Positions 17,256 to 25,402 of a DNA stretch of 36,099 nt are shown here, piece by piece; position 1 is the stretch's first letter, and each line of letters starts with the position of its first letter. The notes beneath the pieces were generated by a model that was not told the origin of the DNA, searched no databases, and saw only the letters and a program-made list of their open reading frames with translations. This stretch comes from Deltaproteobacteria bacterium RIFOXYA12_FULL_58_15 (lineage in GTDB: Bacteria > Myxococcota > XYA12-FULL-58-9): positions 1-36,099 of the forward strand of contig MGST01000163.1 in the NCBI GenBank assembly GCA_001798605.1. Reading direction: 5' to 3'. The translations under genes were made by a program, and so were the position numbers.

Positions 17256-18698
17256 ATGTTTGTTCCCGTTCTCGCAATGCTCGCCACTCTCCCGGCCGTC
17301 GAAAAGGTAGCCGTGCTCCCAGTCCAACTCGACGCTGAGCTCGACGTGCCCAAGGAAATGCTCGTGCCCCCCGCTGTCGATGCCGGCACCACGGCAACCG
17401 CTTCCGTCGACATGAACACTCCACCCACCGATGCCACAAACCAAGCTCCGGCGTCGCCAGGCCCGTGGCAGAGGTACACCGATTACTTCGATGGTTGGAT
17501 TGAAAAGGCGTTGGTCATGCCGCTTTGGGGCAACACCGGACAGCTCCCCAAGGGCATGCTGAAGATCAAGTACGGCATCGTTTTCGCCAACGCGGACACG
17601 TACCTCAACGGTGAAGGTGAATCCGTCACCCTGATCCCACCGATTACCATCAATGATTTCCCCGATCCGGGCGACGAGCTGGTCATCGACCCCCGAGTGA
17701 ATGGCGGTGGTGCCGAGCACACGCTTGATGTTAGCTACGGCATCACCGATGCGTTTGACGTCTTCGTGAAGATCCCATTTACCAGTGCCGACACCGAGCT
17801 TGCACTGCACATGCGGCGCAACGGTGAGGACCTCGACCCCTTGACCCGCGGCTTCTTCGAAAGCTTTCTCATGGCGAATGGCCGGCCACTTCCGGGAGAG
17901 GGTTTCAATGGCTCGATGGATCTCGGCGACATGCGAACTGGGGTCAGCTGGAATCCTTTTCGGAACGAATACCTCTCGGTGGCTTTGACCCCCGCGGTCA
18001 CCTTGCCCACGGGAACACCGGCCAATCCCAACAACGATCTCACCTTCCTCCTCGGACCTGAGATTGACCGTGGCATGGGGGCTTGGGCCGGCAATCTCAA
18101 CTCATCCGTGGACATCCGTCCCGTGCGTTGGCTGATATTTTCCTTCGACGTCGGCGCCTCGTACCGTTTTGGCTACGAGCGCAAGTCACCCAAGTGGCTC
18201 GCGATCACCGATTGTGCTCGCCTAAGCGATGCCGACGAGCGCACCGCGAACCGCTGCTCGGCAGGATCTGCCCCCTTCGATCCATCCTATGATCGCGACC
18301 AGTCGGAGATTTTCCCCAACATGGCCGCCCTCGAGTCGACCTATCGTGTCAAGCCAGCCCTTTCGACCACTGTCCAGGCGGGCGTGACCTTCGATATCTT
18401 TGGCGCGGGACTGTCGGGAACCTGGCAGTTCGTGCGCAACGAGGCACCCTTGTTTGACGCCGCCGATACCGACGCAGGCCGCACATTCGAGCAATGGGCC
18501 AAATCCTTGGAGATGTTTGCCGCATCGGAGGTGCACGTCGTTGTGGTTGCAGCGCAGATCCCGTTGTTTCCCCTCTATCTGCCTTTGCGAATCACCCCCA
18601 ACGCCCGCTGGATCGTCGCTGGCCGCAACACCGTTCGCCTAGACAACCAATACGGCATGACCATAGAGGGCTTCATCCCAGTCAACGACTTCTTCTAA
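17256..18698 (+). CDS. Predicted outer-membrane beta-barrel protein
   Basis: About 480 residues. The ATG at 17256 follows GGAG by six bases; an in-frame TTG at 17199 has no ribosome site. The N-terminus MFVPVLAMLATLPAV is hydrophobic but lacks positive charge, so it is an unusual signal peptide. A Pro/Thr/Ala linker (about residues 35-70) is followed by alternating beta-strand-like segments (LDVSYGITDAFDVFVKIPF, VALTPAVTLPTG, FSFDVGASYRFGYE), typical of porin-like or MetA-pathway-type barrels. It ends in Phe-Phe, fitting a barrel C-terminus. No family was firmly recognised. It begins a four-gene run: 42 bases later comes the TT3 protein, then the symporter and deacetylase. Oligosaccharide entry is a possible role, by context only. 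Confidence 0.7.
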   Translation: MFVPVLAMLATLPAVEKVAVLPVQLDAELDVPKEMLVPPAVDAGTTATASVDMNTPPTDATNQAPASPGPWQRYTDYFDGWIEKALVMPLWGNTGQLPKGMLKIKYGIVFANADTYLNGEGESVTLIPPITINDFPDPGDELVIDPRVNGGGAEHTLDVSYGITDAFDVFVKIPFTSADTELALHMRRNGEDLDPLTRGFFESFLMANGRPLPGEGFNGSMDLGDMRTGVSWNPFRNEYLSVALTPAVTLPTGTPANPNNDLTFLLGPEIDRGMGAWAGNLNSSVDIRPVRWLIFSFDVGASYRFGYERKSPKWLAITDCARLSDADERTANRCSAGSAPFDPSYDRDQSEIFPNMAALESTYRVKPALSTTVQAGVTFDIFGAGLSGTWQFVRNEAPLFDAADTDAGRTFEQWAKSLEMFAASEVHVVVVAAQIPLFPLYLPLRITPNARWIVAGRNTVRLDNQYGMTIEGFIPVNDFF

Positions 18699-18740
18699 CA
18701 CTCCAACGGGACGCAGCACGCTCCCAGTGAGATACGATAC

Positions 18741-19760
18741 GTGACGCTTCGCACCGACCTTGCAAGCATAGCCATCACAATGGCGGTCGCGTTTCCCAAC
18801 AACGTCGCAGGACAAAGTCGCATGGAACCTGTGGGCTCGGCGCTTCCCGGCGACGCGTTCGTTTCCATGCCTGCTGCGTGGATACCCAGTCTGCTAGCCG
18901 CTGACGCACGTCTCGATCTGCACCACCTCGTCCAGTCAAACCGTGCCATACCCGCGGGGCACACAGTACTCAACGCCGCAGCTTCGGCCATGATCCTCGA
19001 GCAGCTCCTCATTGCCGCCAGCATGCCGGTCGGTTGGCATGACGACGACTTCGTAGCATCCGACGGGACCGTTGCCATTCGCGGCAACCTCGCGAGCCTC
19101 GACAACCGAGCCTGGGTGCTCGCGGCACAGCTCGACCTCAGCATCCCGTTCGGCAATCGCGACGCATGGCTCGGTGACGGTGGCTGGGGTTTAACCGCCC
19201 GAGCCCTCGTCGGACTGCGGTCCGGTCGCCTCTTTGCCACCTTCGCCCCTGCCTTCGTCGCTCGCGGCTTCGACTCCGCCCCCATGGTCGCAGACCAAGT
19301 CGACTTGCCTTTGGGAATTGGTTGGCACGTGATCGACGAGCGGGGTCTGGTGACTGCCGAGATCAATGCTCGGTTCTCGTTGCCCGATGGCAACGGCATC
19401 ATCGGTGACCGTGTGGCGGCCACAGCAATGGTTGGCACCCGATGGTATGTAGGCCCCTTGGCCATCGGCCTTGGCATTGGGCACGGACTCACCGACGCCC
19501 TCGGCTCTGGCACCTGGCGCTTCAGCTTCAATTTGGGTTGGGAAGAACCCCTGAGATTGTTTGACGGCGACGGCGACTTTGTCCCCGATTACGCCGACCC
19601 GTGCCCGCAGCAGCCAAGTGGCGATGGCTCTGGCTGCCCGCGTGCCGATGCCGACGCCGACACAATCGTCGACGCGGTCGATGCATGTCCCAACGCCCCT
19701 GGCCTGGTTCACCGAGATGCGACGAAGACAGGTTGCCCACCCGGCAAGGCAGAGCCATGA
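18741..19760 (+). CDS. Exported barrel-like protein with thrombospondin type 3 repeats
   Basis: A 339-residue protein beginning with GTG. A signal peptide ends near NNVAGQS. Residues about 30-270 have strand-like repeats (ALVGLRSGRLFATFAPAFVA, VAATAMVGTRWYVGPLAIGLGIG) suggesting an outer-membrane barrel. The C-terminal 60 residues are two calcium-binding TSP type 3 repeats (DGDGDFVPDYADPCP and DADADTIVDAVDACP). In many deltaproteobacterial proteins of this layout an OmpA peptidoglycan-binding domain follows; here the chain stops at GCPPGKAEP, so that domain is absent. Its TGA overlaps the symporter ATG (ATGA), tying the two in one operon. Function unknown. Confidence 0.72.
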   Translation: MTLRTDLASIAITMAVAFPNNVAGQSRMEPVGSALPGDAFVSMPAAWIPSLLAADARLDLHHLVQSNRAIPAGHTVLNAAASAMILEQLLIAASMPVGWHDDDFVASDGTVAIRGNLASLDNRAWVLAAQLDLSIPFGNRDAWLGDGGWGLTARALVGLRSGRLFATFAPAFVARGFDSAPMVADQVDLPLGIGWHVIDERGLVTAEINARFSLPDGNGIIGDRVAATAMVGTRWYVGPLAIGLGIGHGLTDALGSGTWRFSFNLGWEEPLRLFDGDGDFVPDYADPCPQQPSGDGSGCPRADADADTIVDAVDACPNAPGLVHRDATKTGCPPGKAEP

Positions 19761-21202
19761 CTTCCAGCCAGGCCATCCCGAACCGCATCGGTCAACGTCT
19801 CTCCCTGCTGCGTCAGCTCATCTACGCAAGTGGCAATCTCACCGTTGGCCTCGTACCTACGGCGGCAAGTGCCTATTTGGGTCATTACTATTTTGGCCGC
19901 GAGGGCGCGGGCGGCGACAAGATTGTTCTCATGGGTGCCGCGACCTTCGGATTTATCTGGTTTTTGGCCAATGCCATCAATGCCATCACCGACCCCGTGG
20001 TGGGGCTGTTGAGTGACAGAACCCGGTCGCGCTGGGGACGACGACGCCCCTGGGTTCTGATCGGGGCGCCATTTCTCGCCCTGTGTTTCTATCTCACCTG
20101 GATGCCCATCACCGACACCCCCTCCGTCGCCAACAACGTGTTGCTCTTTGTTGCCCTCACCGGGTTCTGGCTGTTCTTCACTGTCGTGGTAGCGCCATAT
20201 TTGTCGATGCTCCCCGAGATCACCCCCTACGACAACGAGCGGGTTCGCATCTCCGTATTCATGAGCATTTTTGGCGAAGTCATCGGTCCCACCCTCGGCA
20301 ACCTGTTTCCCGTATTCGCAGGACTCACCGCCGCAGGTTTTCTCTTCTGCAAAGACGGTTGGCAAACAACGGCGCTGTTGTTTGCCGTCGCGACGGTCGC
20401 ATTCGCCTTTGTCGCGGCCGTGTTCACCAAGGAAGTCCACACGCCACCTTTGGAATCCGAATCTGGCGTCGCGAGCAAACCAGAAATTGGCATCGCCATC
20501 GCTATCAGAGAATTTTGGTCGGTTTTCAGGAGCGACGTCTTTCAGAGATACATCGTCGGCGTCTTCTTCTATCGCCTCTCCCTCGTCATCACCGTGTTCA
20601 TCTCTCCGTTCGTCGCGACTCAGATCCTCGCCGCCTACTCCCTCAATCCCGTCGACCTGGCGATACTGAATATCATGCCTGGAGTCGTGGGCGACAACGG
20701 CGTCCCCCAGTGGCCGCAGGTCGCGGGTTACTTGATGATGCTGGTGCTCTTTGGGGCTCTCTTGCTCTTTCCGCTGGTCGGCAAGCTCGTCACCCAATAT
20801 GGCAAACGCGCGCTCTTCATTCTCGCCCTCACGTGGCTGGGGATCGTCCTTGGCCTGATGGCTTCCATAGGCACCCTGCCGTTTATCTCCCCTGTATTAC
20901 ACACGGTCTGTCTGTACGTGCTCGCCGCCTTTCCTGTCGCCATCGCCATGGTCATCATCCGCCCTCTGCTCGCGGACATCATTGACGTCGACACCGAGCG
21001 AACGGGGGAACACCGAGAGGGCCTATACAACGGCGTCGAGGGTTTTTTGTTGAAGATCGCCGCCGGACTCGGTCCCTTGATCGCCGGACTCATCTTCACA
21101 GCCTTCGACAACGATTTGGGCGTTCGTCTATGCGGTGCCTTCGCGGGCACCGGATTGTTGGTGGCTGCCATTGCTTTCACCAAGTATCCAATCAAGAAAT
21201 GA
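19757..21202 (+). CDS. GPH-family sugar:cation symporter (MFS)
   Basis: A 481-residue inner-membrane transporter with about 12 hydrophobic segments. The family signature is clear after helix 2: ANAINAITDPVVGLLSDRT followed by RSRWGRRRPWVLIG, with the Asp and basic cluster of glycoside-pentoside-hexuronide:cation symporters (MelB-like). A second characteristic block is DIIDVDTERTGEHREGLYNG before the last helices. The start at 19757 overlaps the previous stop; longer in-frame extensions would lie inside the TT3 gene. The deacetylase follows after 10 bases. It would import a glycoside without phosphorylating it, which suits the CHGx-type GH4. Substrate not determinable from sequence. Confidence 0.9.
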   Translation: MTSSQAIPNRIGQRLSLLRQLIYASGNLTVGLVPTAASAYLGHYYFGREGAGGDKIVLMGAATFGFIWFLANAINAITDPVVGLLSDRTRSRWGRRRPWVLIGAPFLALCFYLTWMPITDTPSVANNVLLFVALTGFWLFFTVVVAPYLSMLPEITPYDNERVRISVFMSIFGEVIGPTLGNLFPVFAGLTAAGFLFCKDGWQTTALLFAVATVAFAFVAAVFTKEVHTPPLESESGVASKPEIGIAIAIREFWSVFRSDVFQRYIVGVFFYRLSLVITVFISPFVATQILAAYSLNPVDLAILNIMPGVVGDNGVPQWPQVAGYLMMLVLFGALLLFPLVGKLVTQYGKRALFILALTWLGIVLGLMASIGTLPFISPVLHTVCLYVLAAFPVAIAMVIIRPLLADIIDVDTERTGEHREGLYNGVEGFLLKIAAGLGPLIAGLIFTAFDNDLGVRLCGAFAGTGLLVAAIAFTKYPIKK

Positions 21203-21212
21203 GGGCTCTGGG

Positions 21213-22160
21213 ATGAACCTCCACGCCGACCCCCGCTCACCGTACCCCGAGGACGTCAGCAGCCAATGGATTCTCCAACGCAGCGGCAAACCCATGTTCG
21301 TCTTCGCACATCAAGATGACGAAACCGCCATGGCCGGTGTCATCCAAAGGGTTGCCGGGGATGATCAGCGTGGTAGGTTCGTGTGGTGGACCAACGGCGA
21401 TGGGCCGGCCTCCGCCCTTGGCGCCGACCTCGACGAGTATGCCAAAACGCGCATGGCCGAGACCGCCCGGGCCTTGAGTCGGCTCGGGTTGTCACAAGAG
21501 CGAAAGACGGAGCTTTGCACATCCGAGGTCAGTATTTACAAATACATGATTGACATGAATGCGGGCAAGCAAGCAGCCGACCGGGCGCTCCTCTTCTTCA
21601 CCCGCGAGGCCGAACGCATTCGCACGGTTTTTGAGGAAGAACAGCCCGACCGCGTCTTCGTGCTTGCGTGGCAAGGTGGTCAACCGGAGCACGACCTCGT
21701 CCATGTCATGGCAGTCCGGGCCGTGCGGCAATTGCGCAAGCAGACGGGCCGACCCCTCCCCATCATTCAGGTACCAGCCTACGAGTACGGCAACCTTTGG
21801 GCGTTGCGCTTCGGCCCGGAGTTTCACGGTGACCGCCGCGTGCTATTGCTCGGGAAGAACGAGCTAGAAGCAAAGATGGCGGCGTTCGAGGCCTACCCCT
21901 CGCAGATGGAACTGTTGGAGAGGTTCCGCCGCATCATCTCGGTGACCTCTTTCGTCGGCCGTCTCCTCGGACACGGCGCGACCCTGGAGTCGTACCTCGG
22001 GCGCGAGGACTACGGCGTCGTCGACCCAAACACCGATTACACCCGATCCACCCATCGTTTCGAGCGTCTTGATTACCCCTTCGATGATTTCGAGAAAACG
22101 CCGATCCGCTTTTCCACCATGGTCGCTCCGATTGCAGCGCACTTGCTCCGGGACTCTTGA
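21213..22160 (+). CDS. PIG-L/LmbE-family deacetylase
   Basis: A zinc-dependent N-deacetylase fold of 315 residues without signal peptide. The signature AHQDDE (His33, Asp35, Asp36) is a variant of the usual AHPDDE, and EHDLVH supplies the third zinc ligand. Family members remove acetyl from N-acetylglucosaminyl conjugates such as GlcNAc-PI, GlcNAc-malate or mycothiol precursors. The ATG at 21213 follows GAGGG by about eight bases and lies 10 bases after the symporter stop, so it is the last gene of the barrel-barrel-symporter operon. With a NagK-like kinase nearby, deacetylation of an imported GlcNAc-containing sugar is a reasonable inference. The C-terminal 100 residues are unlike the shortest family members. 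Confidence 0.85.
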   Translation: MNLHADPRSPYPEDVSSQWILQRSGKPMFVFAHQDDETAMAGVIQRVAGDDQRGRFVWWTNGDGPASALGADLDEYAKTRMAETARALSRLGLSQERKTELCTSEVSIYKYMIDMNAGKQAADRALLFFTREAERIRTVFEEEQPDRVFVLAWQGGQPEHDLVHVMAVRAVRQLRKQTGRPLPIIQVPAYEYGNLWALRFGPEFHGDRRVLLLGKNELEAKMAAFEAYPSQMELLERFRRIISVTSFVGRLLGHGATLESYLGREDYGVVDPNTDYTRSTHRFERLDYPFDDFEKTPIRFSTMVAPIAAHLLRDS

Positions 22161-22208
22161 GCCGAGATCTGGCCTCTGGAAACAACGCCAGATTTTGGCG
22201 ACACCCCG

Positions 22209-24497
22209 CTATGGAGACAACGCCGGATAGGGATCCACTGACCACCCGCGAGACTTTGCACGCATCTCCAATACCAACTCACCCCCGGCGGCAAGCTCTG
22301 CATGGCTGATCCACGGGTTGTCGAGCTCCCGGCCATTGAAACTCGCCCGGTGCAGGGCACGGTCACTGGCCTTTTCTCGCTGCGCCACAACCCGCAAATC
22401 GCTTGCCGGTAGATGTACGATCGCCTCGTCCCAAATGGGTGGGCACAATAAGAAAAGCTCACTGCCTGCCAGAGGGTAGAAACCCAGAGAGGCAAAAACA
22501 TACCAGGCAGACAGAGTCCCGGCGTCATCATTGCCGGCAAGACCGATGGGGGCATCGTCGTAACGCGTCTCCCGCACCCAGTCGACCCACTCGCCACCAA
22601 GGCCAGGCTCACCTGCCAGGGCAAAGAGGAACGGCGCGTGAATGTCGGGCTCGTTGCCATGCCAGTAGTAGGTGTCAGGCAAAGTCACAACGTCGACCAT
22701 GGGCGTAGGCGTAGCACGGGAGATCTCGAAGAAACCGGTGAGCCGGTCGAGAAGCACCTCCCGCCCACCGAAAAGCGCGGCAAGGCCCGTCACATCGAAT
22801 GGCACCGCCCACAGGTATTGCCACGCATTCCCCTCAGCATAATCGTCGCTTTGATTCTCGGGGGAGAACGCGCTTTGGGACCAGGTGCCGTCGGTGTTGA
22901 CACCGCGCAAAAAACCGGTCTCAGCGTCCCAATGATTCTCATAGGCGCGGGCCCGCTGCCTGAAGTCATCGGCGATCGCCATATCGCCAAGACGATCGGC
23001 AAGATTGGCGATGGCGAAATCCGCCCAACCGAGTTCGAGGGTCCACGAGGTGCCACGACTCACCTCATCCTCTGGACAATAGCCGTGCTCGACACAACCC
23101 GGCGGTCGACTGCTGACGTCCGTGAGACTGTTTGCATCTTCGAGAGCAGCAGCCAGTGCCCCGTCGACATCGAAGTCATCCACATCACGCAGGGCCGTGT
23201 CTGCAAGTATGATCGCCGCTGGTGTTCCAAGCATGGTCCCGGTCTCGTTCACCGCCAAAGGCCAACGGACCATCTTTCCATGCTGCGCGCGCATGGCCAG
23301 AAGAGTCTTTGCGAATTCTGTGGCGCGGTCTGGATACAGGAGGGAAATCAACGGATGCACGGTCCGATAGGTGTCCCACATCGACATGTCGGAGTAATAG
23401 CTGAAGTCGGCAGCGTGGACATTGCGGTCGAGGCCCACATACCGGCCCCCCTCGGTCATGAGGGTTGGCATGAGCAGAGAATGGTACAGGGCGGTGTAGA
23501 AAATCCGCTGCTGACGACCGCTGCCGCCGCGTACCTCGATGGCACCGAGGTACTCCATCCACGCCTGTTCTGCATCGAGAATCGTCGCCGCCAGTGGCTT
23601 ATCGTCGATTTCTTGACGGTTAAGGCGCGCTTGCTCGATGTCGACGTAAGAAACGCCGATGCGCACCTGCACTTCACCGGGTTGCAAAAACTCTACCCAG
23701 GCACCAATGCCTGGCCCGTCAATCGCCGCTTCCCCCTCATGCAAACCGCTGTGCTGCCAAACACCATGGCCCGAAACATTCGCAGAGAACTTCGCCGAGA
23801 AATAGACGGGAAAGGCGCACTCCCGACGGGTAAAGCGCCCGCCGCTCTGCATCCACCCCTCAACTGTGCCGGCAGCTCGATCGACGGTCACCCCACCATC
23901 GAGGGCTGGGTAGTCACCAATACCGTGACTCACGTCGATGAGGACCGTTGGCCGCGCGACAGTGCTCGGAAAAATGTAGCGATGATGTGAAGCATGGGCA
24001 GAGGCGCTCAGGTCGACACGGATCCCCGTATCGAGGAGGGTTACACCATAGTGACCAGGGCTCGCACTCTCCTGTTCATGGGAAAATTCCTGCGCATACC
24101 CTTCTTCCTCGGTCTTGCCGGCGTCCATACCGTCGGTGGGCATCAAGAGAAAGTTACCGTAGTCCTCGATGCCGGTGCCAGAGAAGTGCAACTGCGAAAA
24201 ACCTTCGATCTTGTTGTCTGCGTGCCAATACCCTGATGTATGCGCCCAGCTCACCATGCCGCGGCCAAGGCGGAGATAACCGGTGGAGTCGGGACCGGGC
24301 TTGACCATGCCAAAGGGTACGGTCGGTCCGACAAAAGTCTGGCCTTGGTTGAAGCCCATCCCACCGGTGCCAATAAACGGATCGACGCTGACCAATGGGT
24401 TCGCCCAAGTCGAAGAGCTCAAGTCTGCAGACTGGCACGCCGCACCATTCGAGACCAAAACGATGAGCCACAAGCGACGCGCCGCATTCCACAACAT
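22209..24497 (-). CDS. GH92 exo-alpha-mannosidase lipoprotein
   Basis: A calcium-dependent family 92 alpha-mannosidase, 762 residues. The ATG at 24497 has AGGAGG seven bases upstream. The signal peptide ends at SNGAAC, so it is probably a lipoprotein facing the periplasm or outside. N-terminal domain motifs include VDPFIGTGG and GFSQLHFSGTG. The catalytic domain has HGNEPD with Glu616, the conserved catalytic acid, and GNDDAGTLSAWYVF with Asp657/Asp658, the conserved acidic pair. Length is normal for the family. GH92 enzymes trim mannose from N-glycans or yeast mannan. It is convergent with the deacetylase gene, 48 bases apart, and lies 114 bases downstream of the crotonase gene on the same strand. 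Linkage specificity cannot be read here. Confidence 0.93.
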   Translation of the reverse strand: MLWNAARRLWLIVLVSNGAACQSADLSSSTWANPLVSVDPFIGTGGMGFNQGQTFVGPTVPFGMVKPGPDSTGYLRLGRGMVSWAHTSGYWHADNKIEGFSQLHFSGTGIEDYGNFLLMPTDGMDAGKTEEEGYAQEFSHEQESASPGHYGVTLLDTGIRVDLSASAHASHHRYIFPSTVARPTVLIDVSHGIGDYPALDGGVTVDRAAGTVEGWMQSGGRFTRRECAFPVYFSAKFSANVSGHGVWQHSGLHEGEAAIDGPGIGAWVEFLQPGEVQVRIGVSYVDIEQARLNRQEIDDKPLAATILDAEQAWMEYLGAIEVRGGSGRQQRIFYTALYHSLLMPTLMTEGGRYVGLDRNVHAADFSYYSDMSMWDTYRTVHPLISLLYPDRATEFAKTLLAMRAQHGKMVRWPLAVNETGTMLGTPAAIILADTALRDVDDFDVDGALAAALEDANSLTDVSSRPPGCVEHGYCPEDEVSRGTSWTLELGWADFAIANLADRLGDMAIADDFRQRARAYENHWDAETGFLRGVNTDGTWSQSAFSPENQSDDYAEGNAWQYLWAVPFDVTGLAALFGGREVLLDRLTGFFEISRATPTPMVDVVTLPDTYYWHGNEPDIHAPFLFALAGEPGLGGEWVDWVRETRYDDAPIGLAGNDDAGTLSAWYVFASLGFYPLAGSELFLLCPPIWDEAIVHLPASDLRVVAQREKASDRALHRASFNGRELDNPWISHAELAAGGELVLEMRAKSRGWSVDPYPALSP

Positions 24498-24611
24498 ACT
24501 CAATCCTCCTACGGAGATGCCTTTGTCGTACTCTCGGCAACTCTCAGATGGCAAGCTCCCAAAGATTGTCGGCGACAGGTCGCGGTGGTCCCCGATTTCC
24601 CTCGCGGCGGC

Positions 24612-25322
24612 TCAACCCTTCGCTTGCATTTCACTGATATTGAGGTCTGCGAGGTCGGCCTCGAGGGTTCGGCGCACATGTTCGATCATCGCCCCGCGCA
24701 AGGTCTTCTTCGTGTCTGCCAAGGCCCGCAGATTGAGCTTTGACAATTTGTGTGCTTCCCGAACGGCGGCGGCAATGCAATCCTCGACAACCACCGTGCT
24801 GTCCAGAAAGCCCACGTCACACGCTGTTTTGGGATCGTACAAACGGGACTCGACAGTGGCACCGACAAGGTGACGGCTGGACAACCTGCTGCGTGCAAGC
24901 TCTGCTGCAAAAATCGGCAGACGCAAACCAACAGAGACCTCGTTAAGCCCAATCTTGAATTTCCCCTCGCTGCCAATACGTGTATCCACGGACAATAACA
25001 GGAGGGCACCTGCCGCGAGGGCGTGCCCTGTGCAGGCGGCCACCACCGGTTGCGGCTGCAGAAGCAATCGCATCGTCAACTCGGTACCAGCCTTGACCAG
25101 GTCACGTGCAGACTCAGGCCCCTTGGTCATTGGGCCGAGGTCAAAACCTGCACAGAACAACCCGGTTCGACCAGCCAGAACCAGAACGCGTGCCTCGTTC
25201 TCTGCACGATCGAGAGCTCGGTGCAACGCATCAATCATTCCATGGGACAGGACATTGGCCTTGCCATCGTCCATGGTAACCAACGCGACAGGTCCATCGA
25301 GGGCGAAAGTAAGCTTCTCCAT
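24612..25322 (-). CDS. Crotonase/enoyl-CoA hydratase-family protein
   Basis: A cytoplasmic crotonase-fold protein of 236 residues. Oxyanion-hole segments are FCAGFDLGPM and ACTGHALAAGALLLLS. The second catalytic Glu is present in IGLNEVSVGL. The first Glu of classical enoyl-CoA hydratase (the position in CGGGCEL) is replaced in AAGALLLL, so hydratase activity is doubtful; isomerase or another acyl-CoA reaction fits better. The family version with GHALAAGA and GLNEV is common in actinobacteria and deltaproteobacteria without assigned function. The ribosome site is weak. It lies 80 bases downstream of the unrecognised gene at 25403 and 114 bases upstream of GH92 on the same strand; a functional link with either is not evident. 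Confidence 0.85.
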   Translation of the reverse strand: MEKLTFALDGPVALVTMDDGKANVLSHGMIDALHRALDRAENEARVLVLAGRTGLFCAGFDLGPMTKGPESARDLVKAGTELTMRLLLQPQPVVAACTGHALAAGALLLLSVDTRIGSEGKFKIGLNEVSVGLRLPIFAAELARSRLSSRHLVGATVESRLYDPKTACDVGFLDSTVVVEDCIAAAVREAHKLSKLNLRALADTKKTLRGAMIEHVRRTLEADLADLNISEMQAKG

Positions 25323-25402
25323 GCTCTGGGGTTTAGCATCGTAAGGCTTCCAGGTCGACCGTGAGGGCGCAGATCCGATTGAGTGCCATGCCGGAAAAGG
25401 AT

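Noticed and set aside
22638-23990. Plus-strand open frame of 450 codons
   Set aside because: Antisense to GH92, which has intact catalytic motifs and an AGGAGG site.
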